From: Chloroflexota bacterium
GTDB lineage: Bacteria; Chloroflexota; Anaerolineae; Aggregatilineales; Phototrophicaceae
Reading direction: 5' to 3'
NCBI GenBank assembly: GCA_026707225.1
Contig: JAPOXG010000006.1
Coordinates: 1 to 45,633 of the forward strand
DNA: 45,633 nt
Shown here: positions 15,230 through 24,223 of the stretch, in pieces
How positions within the stretch are numbered: the first letter of the stretch is position 1
Layout: the number at the start of each line of letters is the position of its first letter
Notes under the pieces: model-generated
What the model was told of the DNA's origin: nothing
What the model saw: the letters and a program-made list of their open reading frames with translations, nothing else
Databases searched by the model: none
Translations under genes and position numbers: made by a program

Positions 15230-16147
15230 ATGCAAGCCACGATCGCCGAAATTCTGGATCAGCCGGAACGCTATGTCGATGAGATCGTCAACGTCGATGG
15301 CATCCTGCTCATCACCGATTACGACCGGAGCGTTTCTCGTTTCCAGCAGGTTTGGCTGGTGAAGCAGGACGAGCCGGAAAACCGCGCGGCGCGCGCCCAG
15401 CCGATCAGCAGCGAATCCACCTTGTGGCATGGCTTGTCTCGCTTGAACCCGAGGCACCTGCCCGGCTTTCAGACTTACCGCGTGCATGACGCGGTGCGCG
15501 CCTGCCTGCGTGTGCTGCGCCCTCCGGATTCCGCGGTTGAGCCCATCGTCGAGATATTGACCGCCGCCGTCTATCGCAAGCAATTCACGCTCTACGTCGG
15601 CGAAGGAGGCGTGCGGCTCGATCAGGCTTTGCCCGCGCGCACGCCAATCCGAGCTTTGCCGGAGATTCAAGCCAATATCGCCCGGTTTCTCGGCCGGCGC
15701 TGTCATGTATATGGCACGCTGGTCATCCGCTCGGCGCCGGCAGCGCAATTCCTCCTGCCGGGCAATATCCCCTATGCCGAAGATTTCCGCCGCACAGTGG
15801 ATCGCTTGGGCAGCGGCGATATCGAGGGCGCCTGGCTCGCCGATATCGAGTATCCACAGAATGAGAGCGAGCCGGTCGATTTCGACCACTTGCCAGAGTC
15901 GCTCCTGATAGACCCGGAGTATGCGATACGCGACCAGCTTGCCGTCTTGCCGGGCATCAACCAGACGGTGGTCAAGCCGGCCATCGTCGCTGGAATCTTG
16001 AGCGCCCGCGACCATGACGAGCACTTCGCGACCTTAACTGAAATCGAAAACGTTTACTTGCAGAATATCTGCTACACCGAGCGGGGGAAAGCGCTGGAGT
16101 CGGTGATCAAGCTCAAGAATTTTGAAGCAGTGCCCATGGAAATCTGA
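15230..16147 (+). CDS. Unrecognised protein, possibly with repeated beta-barrel segments
   Basis: A 305-residue soluble protein with no signal peptide or membrane segment and no family I recognise. Two stretches look alike in style, 'YVDEIVNVDGILLI' near the start and 'LGRRCHVYGTLVI' in the middle. Each follows the pattern of an OB-fold-type strand (V.V.G.L), so a nucleic-acid-binding barrel is one guess. An unbroken GC-rich codon bias supports a real gene. The start at 15230 was preferred over 15197 because the latter falls in the -10 element. The last 35 bp overlap the 3' end of the convergent BatA/VWA gene. Confidence 0.7.
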   Translation: MQATIAEILDQPERYVDEIVNVDGILLITDYDRSVSRFQQVWLVKQDEPENRAARAQPISSESTLWHGLSRLNPRHLPGFQTYRVHDAVRACLRVLRPPDSAVEPIVEILTAAVYRKQFTLYVGEGGVRLDQALPARTPIRALPEIQANIARFLGRRCHVYGTLVIRSAPAAQFLLPGNIPYAEDFRRTVDRLGSGDIEGAWLADIEYPQNESEPVDFDHLPESLLIDPEYAIRDQLAVLPGINQTVVKPAIVAGILSARDHDEHFATLTEIENVYLQNICYTERGKALESVIKLKNFEAVPMEI

Positions 16148-18053
16148 TGGAGCCGCGCGCGGATCCAAGCAAAGTCGGCATTTGCAAGCGCCGGTGATAG
16201 ACAAACCACTCGATCGCGAGCAGCAGCAGCGCCGCCAGCGCCAGCCACATCCAGAATTCTTGTGTGCCCAGTTTATCTTCCGCGTCAGCCGCAGCCAGTG
16301 CGCCGCCCAGCTGCAGGTCGGCTTGGGGCACGGGCCGGATCTCGCTCTCGCCCGCCCCGAAGAGATTAACGGCGAATCGCTGCGCGCTCGTCACCTCGCC
16401 GTCTTGCAAAATCTCCAAACGATAGAGACCCAGCTGATCGGTGTTGGCGAAGGCGACCCGGTCGCCAGCGATCGGCAGTTCGTGCGCGCTGCCGTCCGGC
16501 GTCGTGACGCGGATGCTCTCGGCAAGCAGCGGCGGCGATATCACCAGCACATCGCCAACGCTCAAGCCATCGGGCAGAGACACAATATCGGACGGCGAGA
16601 ACCAGTCCAGCAGGTTCGCCATCAGCACGGGCCAAGCGATTAACAGTGGCAGGTTGGAATCGCGCAAGTCGAAGGGCAAGATCGCGATCTGCCGCGCGTT
16701 CACTTCGCCCGCCAGCAGAATGGCGCCCCCCTCAGCACTGGCCAGCGCCCACGCCCAGCCGGCGTCGACCGCGCGATAAGCCAGCAGGCTCATCTCGTCC
16801 AGATCGACGAAGGAAGTAATGGCCGAATCCTCATCCGCGATGCTGATCTCATCGGTCGCCGGCAAGGGCGCGCCAATGGTGAAGAGCGGCGTCGAATTGG
16901 GTGGATTGACGAGGAGCATGTCGCCGGTTGGCAGGCTGTTCGGCAGCCAGTTGTCGAATACGTAGAGATCGAAGGGCTCGCCGGGCAAGCTTCTGTTTTC
17001 GGCGGCGCCACGGAAAGTTTGTACGCCTGGCAGGCTGCGAAGCGCTTGCTCGAGGAAGAGGTTCGCGCCCGAGGATACATAATAGACGCGGCGCGTATTG
17101 ACTTCGTTTTGCACCGTCCAGGCGCGATTGTCGAGCTCGAGGAAGTCTTCGACGTCATTGTCAAAGGTGAGCGTCGCCGAAAGCGTCTCAAAGGGCTCGC
17201 TTATCGGCTCGTCAAAAGGAATGGGCAGTTGGCTGCGCGGTGGGATGGCGCCGTTGCGGGAGAGGCGCAGCACATCATCGAGACGGATTACCAATGAGAT
17301 TTCAGCGCGCGAATCGCCGTAGTTTGTGACCTGGGCGAAGAGCTGCGGCGCGCCGCCGGCGAGGGCGCGGGTGGCCAAGGCGGTGATGGCGATGTTGTTC
17401 GCCGATTCGCCGACAGGCACGTAGATCGGCTGGGGGATGTTGGCGGGCAGGCTGGCCGCTTCGCCCACCCCGCCATCGGAGATCATGACGATGCTGAAAT
17501 TCTCCGCCCCTGACGCGCCGGCCGCCGCCAGCGTCAGCGCCGTGTCCCAGTCGGCCGCGCCATAGCTGACCCTCATGCTTTCGAGGGCGCGGCGCAGCTC
17601 GTTCTTGTCGGCGGTGTACGAAGTTAAGGGCTCAGCGATATCCGCCACGCGAATCAGCGAGATGATATCTTGCGGATTCATATTGTTGACGATCTGACGC
17701 GCCTGCTCGATGGCGGCGGAAAAGCGCGATTCGCCGGCGACATCGGCCGCGGTCATGCTGGCCGAGGCATCGACGAGCAAAGCAATCTTGCCCGCGCTGA
17801 CGGTCGGCACGGTGATGAAAGGACGAGCGAGCGCCAAAACCAGCAGCAGCAAAATCAGCAGCTGCAAGAAAAGCAGCAGGTTTCGCCGCAAGCGCTGCCA
17901 GGGCGTATTGGCTTCGGTATCTTGCACCACCTGCCGCCAGAGAAAGGTGCTGGATATCAACACTTCGCGCCGGCGCAAACGGAGCATATAGAGCAATAGA
18001 ATCGGAATCGCGATCGCCAGCGCGGCGAAGCCAATCGGCGCCAGGAACGACAT
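16113..18053 (-). CDS. BatA-like membrane protein with VWA domain
   Basis: A 646-residue membrane protein. The N-terminal BatA domain has two membrane segments, 'FAALAIAIPILLLYMLRL' and one at about residues 60-80 ('LLLFLQLLILLLLVLALARP'), separated by the usual 'STFLWRQV' loop. A VWA domain follows, with MIDAS motif DASAS in 'KIALLVDASASMTAAD' and 'IVMISDGGVGE'. A beta-rich central region leads to a third membrane segment near residue 610 ('FWMWLALAALLLLAIEWFVY') and a short basic tail. Such proteins usually accompany a MoxR ATPase and a DUF58 protein; neither is here, so the cluster is split. The Shine-Dalgarno AAGGA is well placed. Role in envelope assembly or stress is inferred. Confidence 0.88.
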   Translation of the reverse strand: MSFLAPIGFAALAIAIPILLLYMLRLRRREVLISSTFLWRQVVQDTEANTPWQRLRRNLLLFLQLLILLLLVLALARPFITVPTVSAGKIALLVDASASMTAADVAGESRFSAAIEQARQIVNNMNPQDIISLIRVADIAEPLTSYTADKNELRRALESMRVSYGAADWDTALTLAAAGASGAENFSIVMISDGGVGEAASLPANIPQPIYVPVGESANNIAITALATRALAGGAPQLFAQVTNYGDSRAEISLVIRLDDVLRLSRNGAIPPRSQLPIPFDEPISEPFETLSATLTFDNDVEDFLELDNRAWTVQNEVNTRRVYYVSSGANLFLEQALRSLPGVQTFRGAAENRSLPGEPFDLYVFDNWLPNSLPTGDMLLVNPPNSTPLFTIGAPLPATDEISIADEDSAITSFVDLDEMSLLAYRAVDAGWAWALASAEGGAILLAGEVNARQIAILPFDLRDSNLPLLIAWPVLMANLLDWFSPSDIVSLPDGLSVGDVLVISPPLLAESIRVTTPDGSAHELPIAGDRVAFANTDQLGLYRLEILQDGEVTSAQRFAVNLFGAGESEIRPVPQADLQLGGALAAADAEDKLGTQEFWMWLALAALLLLAIEWFVYHRRLQMPTLLGSARGSIRFPWALLQNS

Positions 18054-18159
18054 GGGCGTCCTTCAAATATAAGTGTGGAGTCAAAGGCAGTATATCATGC
18101 CCGCCAAAAGCGATACAGACTGTGGCTCGCCCTCGTTTTCCTCGTCATCTAGCGCGTTG

Positions 18160-18232
18160 TGTAGGGGCGACTTATCAAGTCGACCGTTATCTACATGCCG
18201 CATTGCGGGCGACCTAATAGGTCGCCCCTACA
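18160..18232. repeat. MITE-like palindromic element, best copy A
   Basis: The 73-bp element has perfect 12-bp inverted ends: TGTAGGGGCGAC at 18160-18171 and GTCGCCCCTACA at 18221-18232. Inside are hairpins GACTT-ATC-AAGTC and the perfect GGGCGACCTA/TAGGTCGCCC (18207-18227). No obvious target duplication flanks it. The same 12-bp ends occur at 26574-26649. A fragment, GACCGCCCCTACACAG, also lies at about 18303-18318. Confidence 0.8.
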
Positions 18233-18340
18233 TTCTTCTCATTCTGTGTGCGATTCACCAAACATCAGTCAGACCTCCGAATAAGTGGCAGGCCAACCAA
18301 ATGACCGCCCCTACACAGCTACGCATGAAGTTGAGCGCAG

Positions 18341-18784
18341 TCAAGCAGTGGATTGCGGCAAATCTACTTTCGGCAGATTTTGCAAATGCGCGTCCAAACC
18401 TTCGAGAGCGCGCCGCAACGCTGCTGACGATATCACATCGGATGCCGCAAATTGACCGACGCGGTATTGATCGTTCAGATTGCTCGATTGCACAACCGTT
18501 ATCGAGTGGGGATCATCCAGCCGAATCAAGCGCGGGTATGCTTCCGTCAGGTTGTGGCGCAGCATTTTCAACGTGGTGTCGAGACGGGTCGGGCGTCCAT
18601 CAAGCTTGAGCCGGAGCGCCGCGAGATCTCTGCGATCAGCGGCCGCGGCGCGTTCCGCTTTATCCAGCAAGGTCAAGCCGTCCCGGATCCAGGCTTCCAG
18701 GGGTCGATAGTGGGCGGGAGTTAGCGATTCGCCGCGCAGGGTCAAGCGCAGCGCTTGCATCAAGGCGCGGGCAAAACGGATCAT
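18341..18784 (-). CDS. Unrecognised 147-residue protein coupled to the FAD oxidoreductase
   Basis: The protein is soluble, Leu/Arg/Ala-rich and probably all-helical; no family is recognised. Its ATG (18784-18782) overlaps the stop of the upstream oxidoreductase as ATGA, so it is translationally coupled and likely works with it. A longer frame reaches 19000 but lies wholly inside the oxidoreductase and is rejected as the start. The helical pattern 'LTPAHYRPLEAWIRDGLTLLDKAERA' suggests a helical-bundle protein. Confidence 0.65.
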   Translation of the reverse strand: MIRFARALMQALRLTLRGESLTPAHYRPLEAWIRDGLTLLDKAERAAAADRRDLAALRLKLDGRPTRLDTTLKMLRHNLTEAYPRLIRLDDPHSITVVQSSNLNDQYRVGQFAASDVISSAALRRALEGLDAHLQNLPKVDLPQSTA

Positions 18785-19740
18785 CGTTTCCTGGCTTTCA
18801 AATATGCAAGGGCGTCGCGCGCCGCAGCCTGTCCCGCCCCGATGCGCTCGTCGAGGCGGGCGACCCCGCGGATAGTCGGCGCTTCGTGGCAGTAATCGCT
18901 GCCGATGAGGCTTACACCATCTGGCAAAGCGTCGCGAATGGCGCCCACGCGCTGGCGATGATCCTCGCCATATTCCGACAGCAAATCCGCTTCGGGCCAA
19001 TAATCGACGCGAGCGACCAGAGGCGACGCTCGCCAGCCGAAATGCTGCGTCACGGCACGAATGGCTTCGTCCCTGGGAAGGTTTCCCGCAGAGCGCAGCC
19101 CGACTTGGATCAGCAGGTGGTCGCTGTCCGGTACGCGCCCCGGTTGATCCGTTGAGATGATGAAGGAGAAGGCCTCGTCGGGAATCCGGTCGGGTCGCGC
19201 CGGCAGATTGCGCTTGTGATAGCCGAGCGAGACGCGCAGAATCGAATCGTAGCGAAACTGAGCCAGTTGCTCCGCCGCTTTCGGCGCCAGATTCCAGAGC
19301 GCGCGCGCGGCGTAACGGGCCGGCAGCGCCAAAATCAAGGCGCCGGCATCGAGCATAATGCCATTCTCGAGACAGATGGTGAAGCGATTCCGCAGACGCC
19401 CGACGGAACTGAGCGCCATGCGCATGAGCCGCCCGCCCTGCAGCCGATCAGCCAGCGCGCCAATCAGCGTCTCCGTGCCATCAGCAAATGCCCAGGCCTC
19501 GGCGCTAATTTGGAACATGCGCTGTTGCAAGCCCGAATCCTCCAGCAGCGCTTGGTCAGCGAATGGGCGGAAAGCAAAGGCGCTCGCGTCCATGACAAAA
19601 CCAGCCTCGGCCCTGCTGCGGATGCCCCCGCCGAAGCGCCGTTTGACCTCGATCACGGTGTAGGCTGCGCAGCGTCTTTCCAGTTCGCAGCAGGCGGCCA
19701 GTCCGCTGAGTCCGCCGCCTATCACCACCACATCGCGCAT
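18781..19740 (-). CDS. FAD-dependent oxidoreductase, protoporphyrinogen-oxidase-like amine oxidase family
   Basis: A 319-residue flavoprotein. The N-terminal dinucleotide-binding fold is 'VVVIGGGLSGLAACCELER' (GxGxxG), with the 'FGGGIRSR' segment typical of amine-oxidase/HemY-like enzymes. A C-terminal 'GVSLIGSDYCHEAPTIRGV' segment is the usual second FAD contact. It is shorter than HemY (about 450 residues), and the substrate-binding middle is reduced, so haem synthesis cannot be claimed; desaturase- or amine-oxidase-like functions are also possible. It is coupled by ATGA to the small gene at 18341-18784. It diverges from fur by about 80 bp. Confidence 0.78.
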   Translation of the reverse strand: MRDVVVIGGGLSGLAACCELERRCAAYTVIEVKRRFGGGIRSRAEAGFVMDASAFAFRPFADQALLEDSGLQQRMFQISAEAWAFADGTETLIGALADRLQGGRLMRMALSSVGRLRNRFTICLENGIMLDAGALILALPARYAARALWNLAPKAAEQLAQFRYDSILRVSLGYHKRNLPARPDRIPDEAFSFIISTDQPGRVPDSDHLLIQVGLRSAGNLPRDEAIRAVTQHFGWRASPLVARVDYWPEADLLSEYGEDHRQRVGAIRDALPDGVSLIGSDYCHEAPTIRGVARLDERIGAGQAAARDALAYLKARKR

Positions 19741-19791
19741 CGCAAGCCTTTCTCGTGTTGAGGAACGCAGGAATCATAGCGCAAATTGGAG

Positions 19792-19797
19792 TATAAT
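19792..19797 (+). promoter_or_regulatory. -10 element of the fur-thiolase-CoA-transferase operon
   Basis: A perfect TATAAT lies 26 bp before the fur start. The -35 region (about 19769-19774) is poor, so activation or a different sigma factor may be needed. The A/T-rich surroundings may also hold a Fur-type self-regulatory site, but no clear box was seen. Confidence 0.4.
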
Positions 19798-19822
19798 ACG
19801 CGTCGCATGACAGGTGGACGAC

Positions 19823-20281
19823 ATGACCACAGAAAACCCGAATCTACAGCGACTCAAACAAGCCGGCTATCGCCTAACTCAGGCGCGGCTGACCGTGCTT
19901 GACGTGCTTGAATCCGAACATGGGCATATCACTTCGTCGGATGTGCTCGAACGAGTTGAGAACATTAACCCGGCGATCGGCCGCGCCAGCGTCTTCCGCA
20001 CGCTCGATCTCTTCACGCAGCTGGGCATCATCCGCCCCACCTATATCGACACCAGCTTGACGCCGACCTATGTCATGATGCATGGCGGGCACCATCATCA
20101 TGTCATCTGCACCGCTTGCAAGCGCTTTTTTGAATTCGATGATTGCGGTATGGAGTCGCTGACGCAAGATCTGGAAGAGACGCTTGATATTCGCATCAGC
20201 GGCCATCTGCTGGAGTTTTACGGGGTCTGCGCTGATTGTCAAAATCCAGCGGCGGAAAAGACGAGAGCGGAGCGGTTGTGA
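19823..20281 (+). CDS. Fur family transcriptional regulator
   Basis: A 152-residue metal-responsive repressor. The winged helix is at about 5-85 ('[19 protein letters not shown]', '[20 protein letters not shown]'). Dimerisation-domain metal ligands are '[20 protein letters not shown]', with a CxxC, and a second CxxC in 'CADCQ', the structural zinc site. Subtype (Fur, Zur, PerR) cannot be told from this. Start at 19823 was chosen because AGGTGG lies 5 bp upstream; a GTG at 19814 is in frame. The stop overlaps the GTG of the thiolase gene (GTGA), an unusual coupling of a metal regulator to a ketone/acyl-CoA operon. No iron-uptake gene is adjacent. Confidence 0.93.
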   Translation: MTTENPNLQRLKQAGYRLTQARLTVLDVLESEHGHITSSDVLERVENINPAIGRASVFRTLDLFTQLGIIRPTYIDTSLTPTYVMMHGGHHHHVICTACKRFFEFDDCGMESLTQDLEETLDIRISGHLLEFYGVCADCQNPAAEKTRAERL

Positions 20282-21615
20282 CGGAAGTCCTCATTGTCAG
20301 CGCGGTACGGACGCCCATCGGCAAGATCCGCGGCGCGCTATCGGCGGTTCGCCCCGATGACCTGGCGGCGCTGGTGATACGGGAAGCGGTCGCGCGGGCC
20401 GGCGTGGCGCCCGCGGAAATTGAAGAAGTATATTTCGGCTGCGCCAATCAGGCGGGGGAAGACAACCGCAATGTGGCCCGCATGGCGCTGCTGCTGGCGG
20501 GCTTGCCTGATAGCGTCGCGGGGGTCACGGTGAATCGTCTCTGCGCCAGCGGCTTGAACGCGGTCAATCAGGCGGCGCGCGCCATCAAAGCGGACGAAGG
20601 CGATGTCTTCGTCGCCGGCGGCGTCGAGAGCATGAGCCGCGCGCCCTATTCCCTGCCGAAGAATCCCATCGGCTTTGGTCCATCGGGCAATGTCACCGGC
20701 TGGGATACGACCCTGGGCTGGCGTTATCCCAATCCCAAGCTGGCGGCGCTTTATCCGCTGGAAGCGATGGGCGAGACGGCCGAAAACATATTCGATAAAA
20801 GCTGCGCCGGCCTGATCGCGGGCGGCGAAATCACACGGGAAGAGCAGGACCGCTTCGCCCTGCAAAGCCAGGAACGAGCGATCGCCGCCATCAACGCCGG
20901 TTATTTCCGACAAGAGATCGTCCCGGTAAACATCCCGCAGCGCAAGGGACCGGACATCGTCGTCGATACTGATGAGCACCCCTTCTACCGCCGCGCTAAC
21001 GGTCGCTACGAGCTGGCGACGAGCGGCGCAAAACTGGCGGCGCTGCGCCCGGCCTTTCGTGAGGGCGGCACGGTGACCGCCGGCAATTCCAGCGGTATGA
21101 ACGATGGGGCTTGCGCGCTGGTATTGATGTCGGCGGAGAAAGCGCGCGCTTTGAACTTGCGGCCGCTGGCGGTGTGGATCGGCAGCGCGGCGGCCGGCGT
21201 CGATCCGCGCGTGATGGGCTTGGGTCCGGTAACGGCGGTGCGGAAGCTGCTGGCGCGTCATCAGCTCAGCATCGCTGATATCAACTTGGCCGAACTGAAC
21301 GAAGCCTTCGCCGTGCAGGCGATCGCGGTAATGCGCGAACTGGGCTTGAGCGAAGGCATCACCAATGTCAACGGCGGCGCCATCGCCCTGGGGCATCCCC
21401 TGGGTTGCTCGGGCGCGCGCATTTTGACGACCCTGCTCCACGAGATGGGGCGGCGGCGGGGAGCCGGCGAAAAGACGCGCTATGGCTTGGCGACGCTTTG
21501 CGTCGGCGTCGGCCAAGGCGAGGCGACCTTGATTAAATGTACCGACAGCGTAGGGGCGAGTGACCCGCAGTGTCTACGCGCGGCGGTGAGTCGCCCGCTT
21601 GGAAGCTGGCTATGA
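20278..21615 (+). CDS. Acetyl-CoA acetyltransferase-like thiolase with a repeat-derived C-terminal tail
   Basis: A 445-residue thiolase: condenses or cleaves acyl-CoAs. Acyl-accepting Cys89 is in '[12 protein letters not shown]', with '[13 protein letters not shown]', then '[11 protein letters not shown]', '[16 protein letters not shown]' and Cys in 'CVGVGQGEA' near the end, so all catalytic residues are present. Thiolases usually stop soon after GQG. Here about 22 more residues follow that are encoded by a copy of the palindromic GTAGGGGCGA repeat (21549-21599), so the tail is an insertion product. GTG start is coupled to fur (GTGA, with GGAG 5 bp upstream). The next gene starts within its stop (ATGA). 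With the CoA-transferase it fits acetoacetate or beta-ketoacid breakdown. Confidence 0.95.
   Translation: MTEVLIVSAVRTPIGKIRGALSAVRPDDLAALVIREAVARAGVAPAEIEEVYFGCANQAGEDNRNVARMALLLAGLPDSVAGVTVNRLCASGLNAVNQAARAIKADEGDVFVAGGVESMSRAPYSLPKNPIGFGPSGNVTGWDTTLGWRYPNPKLAALYPLEAMGETAENIFDKSCAGLIAGGEITREEQDRFALQSQERAIAAINAGYFRQEIVPVNIPQRKGPDIVVDTDEHPFYRRANGRYELATSGAKLAALRPAFREGGTVTAGNSSGMNDGACALVLMSAEKARALNLRPLAVWIGSAAAGVDPRVMGLGPVTAVRKLLARHQLSIADINLAELNEAFAVQAIAVMRELGLSEGITNVNGGAIALGHPLGCSGARILTTLLHEMGRRRGAGEKTRYGLATLCVGVGQGEATLIKCTDSVGASDPQCLRAAVSRPLGSWL
21549..21599 (+). repeat. Palindromic GTAGGGGCGA repeat inside the thiolase 3' end
   Basis: The sequence CGTAGGGGCGAGTGACCC followed by CGGTGAGTCGCCCGC is the left and right half of the dispersed element seen at 18160 and 26574. 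It reads through in the thiolase frame and ends 12 bp before the CoA-transferase start. Confidence 0.6.
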
Positions 21616-22952
21616 GACAGATACCCCAATTGTCGGCGGAAGAGGCGGCGCGCCTGGTCCGATCGGGCGCGGTGATGATGGTGGGCGGCTTCGGCATGAC
21701 CGGGTCGCCGGTGCATCTGCTGCATGCGCTGGCCGAGACGGAAACGCGCGACTTGACTTATATCGCCAACAATATCGGCGAGCCCGGGCTGGGTGGCGGG
21801 CGGCTGCTGCGCAACGGGCAGATCAAAAAGGCGATCGGCTCGTACTTCACCAGCAACCGCGAAGTCGTCCAAGCGGCGCTGAGCGGCGCGATCGAATACG
21901 AGCTCTTGCCGCAAGGCTCGCTGGCGGAGGCGATAAGGGCGGGCGGCGCCGGCATCGGCGGCTTCTATACGCCAACGGCCGCGGGCACGGCGCTCGCCGA
22001 GAATGCCGAGACCAAGCGCATCAATGGAAGACAGCATGTGTTTGTCGCCGGGCTGCGGGCCGATGTCGCTTTGATACGCGCCCGCCGCGCTGATGCGGCC
22101 GGCAACCTCGCCTATCGCATGACCGAGCAGAATTTCAACAAGGCGATGGCGACAGCGGCCGACCTGGTGATCGCTGAAGCCGATGAAATCGTGCCGGTCG
22201 GCGCGCTTGAGCCCGAACATATTCATACGACTGGCAATTATGTCGATGTGTTGGTGGAAGCGAAGACGACGCTGGAAGAGCTCGGCACATCAGCTGATGT
22301 ACGCGCCCGGCCTGGGACGGTTGATGAGCAGCGCCTGATGATCGCGCGCCGCGCCTTGGCCGAGCTGAGAGCCGGTGATGTAGTGAATCTGGGCATCGGC
22401 ATTCCGACGCTGGTCGCCGATCTGATCAAGCCGGAAGACGGCATCATCCTGCATAGTGAAAATGGCATGCTGGGCGTGGGTCCGGCGCCGGAAGCGGGTG
22501 GCGCGCTCGATTACCCGGTCAACGCCGGCAAAGCGCCCGTGACCGCCCTGCCCGGCAGCAGCTACTTCGACAGCGCCGATTCCTTCGCCTTAATCCGCGG
22601 CGGGCATGTGGATGTGGCGATCATGGGCGGGCTGCAAGTCGACGAGCGCGGGAATCTGGCGAATTGGGCGATACCGGGGGCGCCGCTGCTGGGCGTTGGC
22701 GGCGCGATGGATTTGGCCAGTGGCGCGCGCCACTTGATCATCACGATGACGCATTGCAATCGTGATGGCAGCTCCAAATTGCCGCCCCGCTGCAGCCTGC
22801 CGCTGACGGCGGTGGCCGCGGTCGATCTGCTGATCACCGAATTGGCTGTTTTCGCATTTGATGGCGCGGGCATGCGCCTAGTCGAGTTGATGCCGGATGC
22901 CACCCTGGATGAAGTTAGGGCGAAAACGGGGGCAAGTTTCCGGGAGACGTAG
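21612..22952 (+). CDS. 3-oxoacid CoA-transferase, A and B subunits fused
   Basis: A 446-residue class I CoA-transferase, with the A subunit first (about 1-220) and B second. The A part starts '[23 protein letters not shown]', with '[13 protein letters not shown]'. The B part has '[14 protein letters not shown]' and the active-site Glu283 in '[11 protein letters not shown]', which forms the covalent CoA thioester. It moves CoA between succinyl- or acetyl-CoA and a beta-ketoacid such as acetoacetate, and then thiolase splits the product. Its ATG overlaps the thiolase stop (ATGA), with GGAAG 6 bp upstream. Bacterial enzymes are usually two genes (ScoA/ScoB, AtoD/AtoA); the fusion recalls mitochondrial SCOT but is also found in bacteria. 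Confidence 0.94.
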   Translation: MRQIPQLSAEEAARLVRSGAVMMVGGFGMTGSPVHLLHALAETETRDLTYIANNIGEPGLGGGRLLRNGQIKKAIGSYFTSNREVVQAALSGAIEYELLPQGSLAEAIRAGGAGIGGFYTPTAAGTALAENAETKRINGRQHVFVAGLRADVALIRARRADAAGNLAYRMTEQNFNKAMATAADLVIAEADEIVPVGALEPEHIHTTGNYVDVLVEAKTTLEELGTSADVRARPGTVDEQRLMIARRALAELRAGDVVNLGIGIPTLVADLIKPEDGIILHSENGMLGVGPAPEAGGALDYPVNAGKAPVTALPGSSYFDSADSFALIRGGHVDVAIMGGLQVDERGNLANWAIPGAPLLGVGGAMDLASGARHLIITMTHCNRDGSSKLPPRCSLPLTAVAAVDLLITELAVFAFDGAGMRLVELMPDATLDEVRAKTGASFRET

Positions 22953-23240
22953 TCGGTCGTTCCGACAGGGCTTGTCCGCAAATGAACAGGACTGCCCTGC
23001 TTTTTCTACCCCATCCCCCCAACCCCCTTCCCCAGCCAGCTATGGAAGGGGGAGCGCTCTCACCGCAAACTAGGAAGATCAATTTACTCACTGATAAAGC
23101 TACAGCGCCCGAGTTTCCCAATTTCGCCGTCGAGTCACACTTCCCCGGTTCACTGGGATGCTCGCCATAGAGATGGCGAGGGGGCCGGGGAAGGGGTGAA
23201 AGCGCACTTGATACAGGCATTCTTGAATGCTGGATAAGCC
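22953..23240. repeat. Gene-free spacer with inverted CCCCTTCCCC-type repeat
   Basis: A C-rich run at 23009-23036 (CCCCATCCCCCCAACCCCC and CTTCCCC) and a G-rich run at 23180-23199 (GGGGGCCGGGGAAGGGGTG) form an imperfect long inverted pair about 190 bp apart. Smaller partners (GGAAGGGGGAG; CTCGCCATAGAGATGGCGAG) lie between. It looks like a non-coding dispersed repeat and may end the operon. A GCATTC/GAATGC hairpin is near 23217. No gene was found. Confidence 0.5.
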
Positions 23241-24092
23241 CTACAAGACCTTGCCGGCGGACGCGTAAGCCGCGGTCATTGCTCGCCATTGGCGCATCAG
23301 ACGCCGCGTCATTACGCCGGGCGCGCCTTCGCCGATTGTGACGTCGTCGACCCTGACCGCCGGCACGACTTCTTTGGTGCTCGATGTGAGGACGATTTCG
23401 TCGGCGGCGCGGAATTCATCCAGCCTGATGTCACGCATTTCCAGCAGCCCCGCCGCTTCCAGCAGTTTGATGACTTCAGCGCGGGTGACGCCCAGCAGCA
23501 GATCCTCAGCCGGCGTAATCCAGTGGTCTTCCTTGAAGATAAATATATTGCTGCGCGTGCCTTCGCTGACGAAGCCGTCGGCGACATAAATGGCTTCAAT
23601 CGCTCTTGGGTCGCGCTTGCTGGCCGTCAGCTGCGCGGTGATGCCGGGGATGTAATTGATTGTCTTGGCTTCTGGCAGATGGCGCCGCACCTCGGTCGTT
23701 ACCACATGAGCGCCGTCTTTGTACCACCAGGCTGGCGGCGCGTCCCAGGGCGTCACCATCACCAGCAGGCGCGAGTCGCCACGGGGCAGGAAGCCGCCCT
23801 CACCCTCGCCACCGGTCACCACGATACGAATGTTCGATTCCGGGTAGGCATTGCGCTTGACCGTTTCCAGAATGATGGCGCCGAGTTCTTCAATATCCCA
23901 GGGGCAATTCAGTTCAATCAGGTCGGCGGATCGCTTGAGTCGCCGCAGATGCGCGCCCAACTGAAAGGGGACGCCACCATAGGTGCGCAGGAAATCGAAG
24001 ACGCCGTAGCCGCGCAGAATCGCCAAATCGGTCGCGGAAACGCTGGCGGCCGCCGCATCGACAAATTCGCCGTTGATATAGAATACGCTCAT
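23241..24092 (-). CDS. PLP-dependent class IV aminotransferase (IlvE/DAAT-like)
   Basis: A 283-residue aminotransferase: moves amino groups using pyridoxal phosphate. The start 'MSVFYINGEFV' and 'SVSATDLAILRGYGVFDFLRTYGG' are typical. The PLP lysine is in 'LPEAKTINYIPGI', and 'FVSEGTRSNIFIF' holds the family's E..xxN motif, followed by 'TSSTKEVVPAVRVD'. Branched-chain aminotransferase, D-amino acid transaminase and aminodeoxychorismate lyase share this fold and are hard to tell apart; the short length (about 280) and 'FLRTYGG.PFQL..HL.RL' fit the DAAT/IlvE group. A longer frame to 24197 was rejected since homology starts at 24092, with GGTGGA upstream. Stands alone. Confidence 0.9.
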   Translation of the reverse strand: MSVFYINGEFVDAAAASVSATDLAILRGYGVFDFLRTYGGVPFQLGAHLRRLKRSADLIELNCPWDIEELGAIILETVKRNAYPESNIRIVVTGGEGEGGFLPRGDSRLLVMVTPWDAPPAWWYKDGAHVVTTEVRRHLPEAKTINYIPGITAQLTASKRDPRAIEAIYVADGFVSEGTRSNIFIFKEDHWITPAEDLLLGVTRAEVIKLLEAAGLLEMRDIRLDEFRAADEIVLTSSTKEVVPAVRVDDVTIGEGAPGVMTRRLMRQWRAMTAAYASAGKVL

Positions 24093-24223
24093 TCCACCGC
24101 CACAAGCCGCGCTTGCCATTTCGTGCATTGTAGCAAGGGTGGGCGCAAGCCGCGAATCGGCAGCTGGCAGAGGGCAAACGTCTGATGAAATGCGCATTCT
24201 TCGTCGCTAGAATGACAGGCAGG

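Noticed and set aside
13889..16024. 711-codon open frame on the minus strand
   Set aside because: Runs antisense to the glycosylase and the next gene, which have clear homology or bias; a by-product of GC-rich codons.
18785..19000. Longer N-terminus for the small gene at 18341-18784
   Set aside because: The extra part lies wholly inside the FAD oxidoreductase in another frame and is Arg-rich shadow; the ATGA coupling marks the true start.
20338..21516. 392-codon open frame on the minus strand
   Set aside because: Antisense to the thiolase; no recognisable domain.
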